From: a virus
Virus record (IMG/VR): IMGVR_UViG_3300043446_003285
Coordinates: 1 to 60,312 of that record
Direction: 5' to 3' (one strand)
DNA length: 60,312 nt
The notes beneath the pieces were generated by a model. It made no database searches, was not told where the DNA came from, and saw nothing but the letters and a program-made list of their open reading frames with translations. The first letter of the stretch is position 1. Every line of letters starts with the position of its first letter. The position numbers and the translations under genes are program-made. Shown piece by piece: positions 7,453 through 15,447 of this stretch.

Positions 7453-10108
7453 AACTAAACAAGGAAGTAAAAGTAGATCTTATATCTGTGGCTTCGCTTA
7501 AGTTCCAAGACAGCACACCCAGCAAGTTATCAATCTTTTGATCAACAATGGTATCTTCCATGTCGTTGTCATCAAAGGGCAAGTCTTTGAACCACTGTGG
7601 AATATGTGTTTCGTCTGTGGGATAACCTACTGATGTGTAGCCCAGAGGATTATCTTTTAGTTTACACACAATGGTCTTCATACCATCTACAATGGCCATG
7701 CTGTAGTTGTCACTGTGCATACGGCGCAGATTATTCCAGTTCATGGCTGCGCGAACATGTCCAGGCATATTGGCTTTACCCAGTCTTGCTTCTTCTGCTG
7801 AATATTTGGTCAGGTTATTAACACGCTTGGGAGTACCTTTTTCCCATGGTGGACGCTCTTGAAACTTGTATTTGAATTCTTTTACTTTTTCTACAATAGC
7901 ATCACGGTCAGCACCCGTCAGTACATCTAACAAGATCTCACTTAAAAAGTCCTGAACAATCTTGGGAGTATCGCTGCGTTTGAGATCAAGTCCCATGGCC
8001 TTTACTTTACCAGGATTGCCTTTAGTATCTTGACGCTTGCCTTCTTTGTCATATATCAATACAGCATAGCGTTTCTTTTTAATGAATAGGCCTTTACTGG
8101 CTACGATTTCACGACCGCCTTTAATAATTGCGCCGTTTTCTCTGGGACAATGACAAGCCCGTTCCATGAATGCAGGAAAGCTTTCATTAACTTGATCAGC
8201 AATGTTGTCATAGACCTGCACAGCAATGTCTTTGTTCCATTCCATGCGACCAGCTTCAACATCTTCCCTTATAGCAGGCCATGCACTGAAGTACACACTG
8301 TCAGTGTCACCATATATCACTGCATCACCTACATGATCATACTTGCCAGTGATAGCTTCATTTACAAAACTGTCCATGTGCTTGGCGATAGTACGACCTG
8401 TCAATGTAGTACTTTGACCAATACGCTGATCAAAGAACCTACAGCCTGGATTCAAAATAGCACCATACAGACTGTTCAAGTTAATCTTTTTAACTAACTG
8501 ACGCTTGTCCCAGTATTCTTGATCTTCAGGTGTAGCAGCTTCTTTGAGCCTGGCCTGCATTTGTTTTCGTTCAGCATACCAACGCTCCAGCAAGCCTGGC
8601 ACAATACCTTTACGCTCATAGGTAAAGATAGTACCATTGGCGCTGATAGTCCAGGGCTTGTTGCTGTCAAATACCAGTCGCCAAACATCTGCTGCACTGA
8701 GAATATCACTTGTGCCGTCTTGTTCCCAGTCTATAGTAATTTCAACACTGGGATCGCCACGCATTACTGCTTCATATTCAAGACTGCCAAACAAGCCTTC
8801 CCAAGCTGCTGCAAAGCTACTGCCCGCGGCAATCTTGTCTTGAATATACTTTTCAGTCATTATCGGTCTTAGTTGTCCGACGATAGTCTCAGGTCCCATG
8901 TTGAGCGCTCTAATGGCTGAGGGGTAGAGACTGTTGATGTCGATGGCGCCAATCCATTCGTGCATGCCCGTTTTGGGATAAGCAACATAGGCACCTGCGG
9001 CCTGCGTTTCTCCATCTTCTTCTCGACCTTTCCGGTTAGGGACGACCAATCCTTGACTGTGTGCTTCATTAATAATTGCCTGTTCAGTAGTTGCTACGGC
9101 ACCCATTGTAGTCTGCAATAACACCGTGTTATCGTGAGCAATGGTATTTGCCAAATCTAGAAAACGAAGTTTTCTATCCAGTTTCGCCAGCAAGCGAGTG
9201 TCCTGCCTGTTGTAAGTAATGAAAGTTTCAAAGTCTTTGTTGTACAGTTGATCCAGTGTGCCTTCATAAGCAGTTTTGCGTTCTTCCAGCTCATATTCAC
9301 CAATGGCATCCAAACTGTAGCTGTGTCGTTCTTCATAGGTGTACTTGCGATACAGTTGCATGTAATCTAAATGTACACGACCAATTAAGTCAAAGGTTAC
9401 ATTGACTGCACCAAATCGTTCAAATTCACGCTGTTTGGGAAACTGTCCCCATAGGCACAGCCTACGAGTATCGTCTTTGCTCAGCACACGAGTAATGCGT
9501 CCTACAGTGTAAGGAATATCATAGCCCTCACTGTTCCAACCTGATAGTATGTCTGCGTCATCAATCAAGTTTAAGAAAGTGTCTAGTAGATCTTCTTCCC
9601 TCTCAAAAATGTAAGTGTCATCAAACTTGGCTGCAATTTCTTCGGCCGTCTGCCAGCTCATGTTCTTGGGAGGCAGCGCCAGTGTTACCAGCTTGTCCAT
9701 CCAATCCAAGTATACACTGATAGCAGTAATCTTATTAAATGGATCAGTAACAGGACTGAAACCCCGCTCAGGATCAAAGTCTACTTCAATGTCAAAGAAT
9801 GCTGTCTGTAGTTTAGGAGGTTCAGCATTGAGATAGTTTTCTTCAAGACATCTAAACACAGGCTTGAAGTCACTTTCCCATACCCGCTTACCGCTTTGTA
9901 TTTTAAGTTCTTTGTGAAACTCTTTGCCGTTACGACTGGCGAATCTAGTTACTGGAGTGCCGTAGATAGTACGATGCTTACCCTTTGGGTCGTCATAATA
10001 GAATATGTAATTGGCTGGATATTCTTGGTACTGTCTTTGACCATTTACCCGTTCAACTACATGAATTCTGTCACGCTGTTTGTCAAATAATGCGTCAATG
10101 TAGGACAT
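7445..10108 (-). CDS. 43: Family B DNA polymerase (T4 gp43-like)
   Basis: An 887-residue replicative polymerase with 3'-5' exonuclease. Exo I is FFDIEVDFD (near residue 105), with NSEGYDIPY and YNRQDTRLL as later exonuclease motifs. Polymerase motif A is DINSLYPSAIRALN, motif B is KKINLNSLYGA and motif C is YGDTDSVY. Length and order match T4-type enzymes, with no intein or split. It overlaps the methyltransferase downstream by 8 bases. Its expression probably starts at the strong promoter at 10708-10736, upstream of dsbA. Confidence 0.96.
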   Translation of the reverse strand: MSYIDALFDKQRDRIHVVERVNGQRQYQEYPANYIFYYDDPKGKHRTIYGTPVTRFASRNGKEFHKELKIQSGKRVWESDFKPVFRCLEENYLNAEPPKLQTAFFDIEVDFDPERGFSPVTDPFNKITAISVYLDWMDKLVTLALPPKNMSWQTAEEIAAKFDDTYIFEREEDLLDTFLNLIDDADILSGWNSEGYDIPYTVGRITRVLSKDDTRRLCLWGQFPKQREFERFGAVNVTFDLIGRVHLDYMQLYRKYTYEERHSYSLDAIGEYELEERKTAYEGTLDQLYNKDFETFITYNRQDTRLLAKLDRKLRFLDLANTIAHDNTVLLQTTMGAVATTEQAIINEAHSQGLVVPNRKGREEDGETQAAGAYVAYPKTGMHEWIGAIDINSLYPSAIRALNMGPETIVGQLRPIMTEKYIQDKIAAGSSFAAAWEGLFGSLEYEAVMRGDPSVEITIDWEQDGTSDILSAADVWRLVFDSNKPWTISANGTIFTYERKGIVPGLLERWYAERKQMQARLKEAATPEDQEYWDKRQLVKKINLNSLYGAILNPGCRFFDQRIGQSTTLTGRTIAKHMDSFVNEAITGKYDHVGDAVIYGDTDSVYFSAWPAIREDVEAGRMEWNKDIAVQVYDNIADQVNESFPAFMERACHCPRENGAIIKGGREIVASKGLFIKKKRYAVLIYDKEGKRQDTKGNPGKVKAMGLDLKRSDTPKIVQDFLSEILLDVLTGADRDAIVEKVKEFKYKFQERPPWEKGTPKRVNNLTKYSAEEARLGKANMPGHVRAAMNWNNLRRMHSDNYSMAIVDGMKTIVCKLKDNPLGYTSVGYPTDETHIPQWFKDLPFDDNDMEDTIVDQKIDNLLGVLSWNLSEATDIRSTFTSLFSFE

Positions 10109-10412
10109 AAGTCTGTAATAATAACTTAATTAGGCCCGCACTGTCAATGGTGGCCAACAATACATAATTACCAAAGATACCAAAACTGCCTCTGCTGTAA
10201 GCACAGCCTGCACTGATTACACAGCCTAAAATAAAAGCAGCATACAATGGTACAAATGGCAAGTTAGGTACTGTGATAGCGTAGGTTAGGCTACAGCCAA
10301 TGCTGATCGCCCATGCTATCATTTCAAATACAAAACGAACAGGGTTACTGTGCCAGTCGTTTACAATAAACTGACGAGCACCATACCACCAGTTAGTAAC
10401 CTTTTCACTCAA
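10095..10412 (-). CDS. Small phage membrane protein, TTG start
   Basis: A 105-residue protein with a hydrophilic amphipathic N-terminus (VTNWWYGARQFIVNDWHSNPVRF) followed by about three membrane helices. The best start is TTG at 10412, overlapping the dsbA stop codon; no upstream ATG exists in frame. Similar proteins accompany DNA polymerase genes in T4-like phages, but the function is unknown. It may anchor replication to the membrane; that is speculation. Confidence 0.65.
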   Translation of the reverse strand: MSEKVTNWWYGARQFIVNDWHSNPVRFVFEMIAWAISIGCSLTYAITVPNLPFVPLYAAFILGCVISAGCAYSRGSFGIFGNYVLLATIDSAGLIKLLLQTYVLH

Positions 10413-10675
10413 AGAGTTTTACCTACTGTTTCTAAAATGGTATTAAGCTCGTCGTGGTCACGATTAGTTTCGCCCAACTTGGCCTTGTGTGCAATCTTAA
10501 TTGCTTTTTTCAGTGTGGCTGGTTTAATTTCCAGTTCTTCAGCAATGGCTTTAATAGTTTCGTTAAGTCCAGTGTTCAAGTCTTCAACTTCTTGCAAAAC
10601 TTGCATACCTTCAGAAATCAATTGTGTAAGTTTGATTTTTGCTTCACCGTTAAAGCTGCGATTATAGTCACTCAT
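10409..10675 (-). CDS. dsbA: DsbA-like double-strand DNA binding protein (late transcription modulator)
   Basis: Start is ATG 10675, preceded by AGGAG; a TTG further out would add nine residues with a worse site. The 88-residue product has the DsbA pattern: IKLTQLISEGMQVLQEV, then ETIKAIAEELEIKPATLKKAIKIAHKA. T4 DsbA binds late-promoter DNA and modulates transcription. It is the first gene of a unit that continues into the membrane protein and gp43. A near-perfect sigma70 promoter lies just upstream. Confidence 0.8.
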   Translation of the reverse strand: MSDYNRSFNGEAKIKLTQLISEGMQVLQEVEDLNTGLNETIKAIAEELEIKPATLKKAIKIAHKAKLGETNRDHDELNTILETVGKTL

Positions 10676-10707
10676 GGATTCTCCTAATTGAAAAGTGCTC
10701 ACTCTAG

Positions 10708-10736
10708 ATTATACGGTAGCGAATCGTATAAGTCAA
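10708..10736 (-). promoter_or_regulatory. Strong sigma70-type promoter for dsbA-gp43
   Basis: TTGACT (10731-10736), 17-base spacer, TATAAT (10708-10713). It lies in the 96-base gap between the radical SAM gene and dsbA. This is one of the best host-type promoters in the window. Confidence 0.75.
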
Positions 10737-10771
10737 GGCAGCAGCCGCCTACCCGGTCCTAAGGCCAAGGT

Positions 10772-11890
10772 CTATTTGCTCAATATATTATTTAATTCAG
10801 GCCAAAGTTCTGCAAATGTGTGTTTTGGTTTAACAATTTGTTCACTGCGTTCAGTCCATGCTACGAATCTCGAACCTTTTGTCGCGTCTTCAACATCGTC
10901 CAATAAACTTTGTTTAACACCTGTTAAAAAATAATCATCAAATTCTAAACTGTCAATTTCTTGCAGAGCCAAATCAATTACTGATTTATTGTGGCCAAAT
11001 ACTAAAAAGCTGTCTGTGGCGTCATTCATATGATCTTCAGTAGCCAAACCCAACTGCCAATTGACTCTCATATTTCCTTTTAGATCTGCAAAATCATAAA
11101 GCTCACGCAGTCTTGTACTGTTCCATATTGTGTACACAGGATGGAGTGTTACATTGTTGGCTGTAAAATCTTTTTTCATAATTTCTATATTTTGATTTAG
11201 TAAATTCCAGTCTGCGCCTGCTCTTACATATTCAAATCTATCTTGAACATTATCAAAACTTAAATTCCAATAGGTGTTTTTAAACTGTTTTAATTTTTCA
11301 TAGACTTTGTTTTTATTTAGGTCTACACTGCCGTTAGTTAAAATATCTATTTTGACATGTTTGGGTAAAATATCTAGCAGTCTTATGTTATGTTTTTGTA
11401 GCAAAGGTTCCCCACCTAACAAATAAACACATTCAATAGTATCTAAGTTTTCTTCTATTAGATCGAATAATGTTTCTGTATAATCTCTGTTAACTGATTC
11501 AATTGGTAAATTTCTTAATCGACGCCATTCGCTGCTGTCATGCGTGTTGCAATATCGACATGTTAAGTTACAAACATTGCTCCATCTTATATCAATTAAT
11601 TTTAGTTTTCTTTGATTATTTGCTGAAGGAAATTGATCATTAAATGCTGACCATTGACTGCTGCCAGGAGCAGTATTTTCGATTTTATAGCAGCCATTAC
11701 AATAATTATTCGGTTTATTTGATCTTAAATCTTGTTGCAGTTGAATAAATTTGTTTTGTTGGAAAATATCTTTAACTGGTTGTTGTCTTACCGATCCGAA
11801 ATATCCATCGCCACTACAACAAACACCAACACCACCCTCAACAGACACAAATAGACCTGTGTCTACAGCACTGCAATAATAACTGTTCAT
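10772..11890 (-). CDS. Twitch-domain radical SAM protein
   Basis: A 372-residue radical SAM enzyme. The [4Fe-4S] cluster motif is CNLTCRYC (near residue 109-116), followed by LLGGEPLL, the SAM-binding GGE motif. Before the barrel there are further cysteines (GVCCSG near 23-26 and YCNGCYK near 59-64), which resemble an N-terminal auxiliary-cluster (SPASM/twitch) half. Such proteins modify peptides or other phage or host targets; the substrate is not known. No small Cys-rich precursor peptide is visible next to it. It is not QueE: the length and motif spacing differ. Confidence 0.8.
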   Translation of the reverse strand: MNSYYCSAVDTGLFVSVEGGVGVCCSGDGYFGSVRQQPVKDIFQQNKFIQLQQDLRSNKPNNYCNGCYKIENTAPGSSQWSAFNDQFPSANNQRKLKLIDIRWSNVCNLTCRYCNTHDSSEWRRLRNLPIESVNRDYTETLFDLIEENLDTIECVYLLGGEPLLQKHNIRLLDILPKHVKIDILTNGSVDLNKNKVYEKLKQFKNTYWNLSFDNVQDRFEYVRAGADWNLLNQNIEIMKKDFTANNVTLHPVYTIWNSTRLRELYDFADLKGNMRVNWQLGLATEDHMNDATDSFLVFGHNKSVIDLALQEIDSLEFDDYFLTGVKQSLLDDVEDATKGSRFVAWTERSEQIVKPKHTFAELWPELNNILSK

Positions 11891-11893
11891 TAA

Positions 11894-12328
11894 TTATTTA
11901 AGACTGGCTCTCAGCATCCAACCGTGCTTTTGGTGTGCATCTAGTCGTTCAGCCAGAAAGTTGCTGAGACCATGTTGGCCTTCGCGTTCTGCTAAGTCGT
12001 AGACCAGTTTGATTACTTTAAGGATTTTGTTGTTGTCTGCCAGCAATTCAGCAACCATTTGGTCCTTAGGCAATACTGTGGTTTCATCTTCAATTTGACT
12101 TAGCATACTGAATCGGGTGTAGCTGCCAGGTGTATAACTGCCTAGCTTACGAATGTTTTCAGCGAACGGATCAATACTGCCGTAGACTTCTTCGTAGATT
12201 TTTCCAAATAAATCGTGATATTCTAAAAAGTCTGAACCTTCAACGTTCCAGTGAAAGTAGTGTGCTTTTAAATAAAAACTAAATTCTGTGCTGAATGCAA
12301 TTTTCATTGCTTTAATTAATTCATCCAT
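11894..12328 (-). CDS. dps: Dps/ferritin-like DNA protection protein
   Basis: A 144-residue four-helix protein. It has the Dps ferroxidase signature: H26 in AHYFHWNVEG, H38 in YHDLF, D53 and E57 in SIDPFAENIRKLG. Dps proteins form 12-mers that oxidise and store iron and shield DNA. It lacks a long Lys-rich tail, so iron and peroxide handling seems more likely than DNA condensation. A late-promoter motif lies 18 bases upstream, suggesting late expression and possible packaging. Confidence 0.85.
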   Translation of the reverse strand: MDELIKAMKIAFSTEFSFYLKAHYFHWNVEGSDFLEYHDLFGKIYEEVYGSIDPFAENIRKLGSYTPGSYTRFSMLSQIEDETTVLPKDQMVAELLADNNKILKVIKLVYDLAEREGQHGLSNFLAERLDAHQKHGWMLRASLK

Positions 12329-12345
12329 TTTTCAATACCTTATTG

Positions 12346-12355
12346 TATATTTATG
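12346..12355 (-). promoter_or_regulatory. Candidate T4-type late promoter (CATAAATATA)
   Basis: Minus-strand CATAAATATA matches the late core (TATAAATA) with one change and sits 18 bases before the dps start. Confidence 0.4.
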
Positions 12356-15300
12356 CGGGTCTGCGTCCTTGGTGTGGTAAACTGCCTATTGGACTAGTAG
12401 CGTTTTCATCACCTATTGTACTGGCACGACCTGTGTAGTCCGAAATTCTAACTTCTTTTAGTTTAACTTGTTTTACCTTAGGTATACCAAATGCTCGTTG
12501 TGCTTCTAGAAATTTAGTAGAACCTTGAGCTGCTGTTAAATACCAACCCTCGCTGTCTTGCGTCATTGCGAAATCTCCGCGTAGTGTTTCAGCTAGTGTG
12601 GCTTTTGCATTGAAGTAGAATCTTGTTTCAGTAACTGATTGATCTACAGGAAGATCCAGTTGCATTTGAGGATTCTGCACAATAGGTTTTTGATTGGTTG
12701 TACGCAATTGTTTTTTGGCAACATCTGCCAAATTTCTAGCATAGTCTGGTGCATTCTTAATGTTAGCTGGAACATTCGTTTTTTGTATTACTTGGTTTAA
12801 TAAATTACCCTGAGTAAAAACTTGCTTATCAAGTTTATCTACTTCAGGTTTTAAAGTGCCTGCAACAGCTTTTTCTAAATTATCAACTTCTGCATTTAAC
12901 TTAGCAATTTGACTTTCATAGTCTTTTACTTGTCCAAGTTTAGCTTGTGCAGTCTGTGCAGCAGTTTCTGCAGCTTTGAACTCTTGTTCTAATCGCTCGA
13001 TAGCTGAAGCATCAACAGTTTCGCCTTTTTGTACATCAGCAATAGCTCGTTCCAGTTCTGCAATTTTATCAGCTGCAACGCCTGTGCCTTGACGGTCCTG
13101 CATTTTTTGTTCAAGCTCAGCAATTTGTCTTTCCAACGCAGCTGTGGCCGCAGGATCAATGCCAGGTTTTGCTTTTAACTGTTCTAGCTTTTGGGTCAAG
13201 CCCTGTAGTTGTCTATTGCTGGCCTGTTCACGCGCATAACTTACTTTTTCAAAGTCGCCCATTGCAGCACGCTGTTTAGCACTAGCTGCTTTTTCTTTTT
13301 CTAACTCGCCGCGATGCTTAGATAGTTCTTGACCAGTTAGTTCTCCTTGTTTAGCACTAACGCCCAATCTTTCTTCTGCTGCCTTAAGTTCAGCATCTAA
13401 CTCCTTATTGAACGCTTTGGTTTTTTCTAACTCTTTGAACAGTGCTACAGCCACTTGTTGTTCGGGAGGTACACCAGACAGTCTCTGTGCCTGCACAAAG
13501 TTCATCATTTTTTGATAGTCTTGTGTGGGTGATTCTTTGGCTTCGTTAGTCTTTTTTTTACCCCAGTTAGCAGCACCTTTTTTGCGACACTGTACTAGCG
13601 CACCCGATGCATAAGCACTGGGCCATACTTTATAACGACTCTTTACTTTGTGATAGCAAGCGTCTTGTTTTTCTGCTAGCATAAGGTCACTGAATGCAGG
13701 ACCACCACACTCGGGGCACATAGTTTTTTCCTGCATTGTAGATTGTTCATTTTCTGTTACAGCCGGTTGCCCGCTTAATAAATCCATTACCTTTTTAGTA
13801 AAGGTCGAAGCATCAAATACTGCACGATATTGCCACATTAGGCCAATTGGAATGTATAAAATATCATTTTTTAACTGTAGATCAGATTTAATATCAAAAG
13901 CAATTGTAATTGGAGCTCCGTCTGCTGTTTTAAGTAAATTAGTAAGACGTTTATCTACATATGGTTTTTTGTAATGATCGTATTGAAAACTTGCATCACT
14001 TGTTAGGTCGTATAAATTTCTTTTGATGAATTGCCAAAGTTTTTTAACATTTGCCAATGTATCTTCAGTTGGGATTACACTTTTATTTTCCGCTACAGAT
14101 TCACTGGGTAAAATTCTTATTCTATAGGTAGATAAATTTCCTCTGTCCTTGAACGGGCCTAAGATTTTGGTTTGATATCCAGCTTTGGCCAGTGCTTTTT
14201 CTGCTGCTTTGTAATGGTCTAGGGTCCAACCGATGACATTGTATTGTCTTTGACCACTGCCCTTTTTATCATTGTAAATTGGAACTTCGGGACCTGCCAA
14301 TTGTCGAATTATCTTTGAACTGTCAAGTTGACCTTCAGCCACACCTTGCTTCTTGAGAATATTAAGTGCGTCCTTGCTGGTTTGTTTAGCAGTAACAGCC
14401 TTAGCCGTGTGTTCTTCGCCGCCGGCATTACTTTGCTTGTCTCTTGAACCGTAGGTGCTGTGGCTTACTTTACCATCACGACCAGGTTGTGGTGCTGATT
14501 TATCCATTTCATTCAAGCCTTCCGCCACACCTTGCTCTCCACCTTGCAGTTTCTTTAGATATTGCGGGAACAATTTATCAAAGTCTTGCTGTGCTTGTTT
14601 GGGATCTACTCCGAACATTTCACTTTCAAAGTTGCTAGCACCATATAAGTGAGCATTGCCACCGCCTAAATAGTCATTAGCAACTCGTTGTGTATATTTG
14701 CGAATAGCCTGTTGATATAGTTCATCGGAGCCTTCGGCCACACCTTTCTTATCCTTAGCAGCCTTAGCAGCATTAGCAGCAGCATCCTTGTGTTTCAGGT
14801 ACTGTTTAAGATAGTGAGCTGCCATTGGACCATTGCCTTTGCGACTTGCTGCCACATACGCATCGTGCGCCAACTTAGCTAGTTCTGCGTGACTGGTAGA
14901 GCCTTCCGTCACACCTTCATTTGTCTTTTTCTTTGTAGCAACATTCTTAGCAGGGCCTCTGCGCTCGGGATTGGGATCTTCTCTACGCTTTTTAGCAGCC
15001 GCATACTTGCGACCTTTCTTACCTAGTGCGTGTGCCTTAGCCTGTGGCAAACACTTTGGCTTACCTTCACTATCATCGCCTCTGGCACATGCACCACGAA
15101 TTTTGCCATCAGGTCCAAAACGAACCCACTTTTCTTTAAACCACTTGCGTAGATCTTCTTGTAAGGGCAGTTCACCGTCAGGCTCGAGTTCATTAGTTCT
15201 GTCACCACGGTAGTTGGCCAAGTCATCCATGATTTCCTGTATAGCAATGTCAACATCACTCATACTGCGAATGTCTTCAGCATCTTCCGCATAGTTCATG

Positions 15301-15446
15301 ACAGCATCGCCAACAACTTCGTGACCATATCGTTTTACAGCTTCGGGATACTGTTGCATCAAACCATTAAATAACATCTCAGCCAAGTCAATGGGACTAA
15401 TATTTTCCGATAGTCGCTTGTTGTTATATAAATCCGCTAAAAACAT
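12351..15446 (-). CDS. Giant polyvalent, probably virion-packaged protein (DUF5872-like domain)
   Basis: A 1031-residue multidomain protein. Residues 1-95 form a helical domain. About 100-172 is a basic domain (KWFKEKWVRFGPDGKIRG...KCLPQAKAHALGKKGRK...RREDPNPERRG) that I associate with DUF5872. About 577-630 is a Cys-containing domain (MCPECGG, then CYHKVKSRYKVWPSAYASG). About 640-900 is a long coiled coil. Linkers carry V-x-E motifs at 179-181, 236-238, 307-309, 369-371 (each followed by G), and 451-453 and 563-565 (followed by N). These look like prohead-protease sites, so the chain may be cut into pieces in the head. No enzyme is recognised. Confidence 0.7.
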   Translation of the reverse strand: MFLADLYNNKRLSENISPIDLAEMLFNGLMQQYPEAVKRYGHEVVGDAVMNYAEDAEDIRSMSDVDIAIQEIMDDLANYRGDRTNELEPDGELPLQEDLRKWFKEKWVRFGPDGKIRGACARGDDSEGKPKCLPQAKAHALGKKGRKYAAAKKRREDPNPERRGPAKNVATKKKTNEGVTEGSTSHAELAKLAHDAYVAASRKGNGPMAAHYLKQYLKHKDAAANAAKAAKDKKGVAEGSDELYQQAIRKYTQRVANDYLGGGNAHLYGASNFESEMFGVDPKQAQQDFDKLFPQYLKKLQGGEQGVAEGLNEMDKSAPQPGRDGKVSHSTYGSRDKQSNAGGEEHTAKAVTAKQTSKDALNILKKQGVAEGQLDSSKIIRQLAGPEVPIYNDKKGSGQRQYNVIGWTLDHYKAAEKALAKAGYQTKILGPFKDRGNLSTYRIRILPSESVAENKSVIPTEDTLANVKKLWQFIKRNLYDLTSDASFQYDHYKKPYVDKRLTNLLKTADGAPITIAFDIKSDLQLKNDILYIPIGLMWQYRAVFDASTFTKKVMDLLSGQPAVTENEQSTMQEKTMCPECGGPAFSDLMLAEKQDACYHKVKSRYKVWPSAYASGALVQCRKKGAANWGKKKTNEAKESPTQDYQKMMNFVQAQRLSGVPPEQQVAVALFKELEKTKAFNKELDAELKAAEERLGVSAKQGELTGQELSKHRGELEKEKAASAKQRAAMGDFEKVSYAREQASNRQLQGLTQKLEQLKAKPGIDPAATAALERQIAELEQKMQDRQGTGVAADKIAELERAIADVQKGETVDASAIERLEQEFKAAETAAQTAQAKLGQVKDYESQIAKLNAEVDNLEKAVAGTLKPEVDKLDKQVFTQGNLLNQVIQKTNVPANIKNAPDYARNLADVAKKQLRTTNQKPIVQNPQMQLDLPVDQSVTETRFYFNAKATLAETLRGDFAMTQDSEGWYLTAAQGSTKFLEAQRAFGIPKVKQVKLKEVRISDYTGRASTIGDENATSPIGSLPHQGRRPA

Positions 15447-15447
15447 T

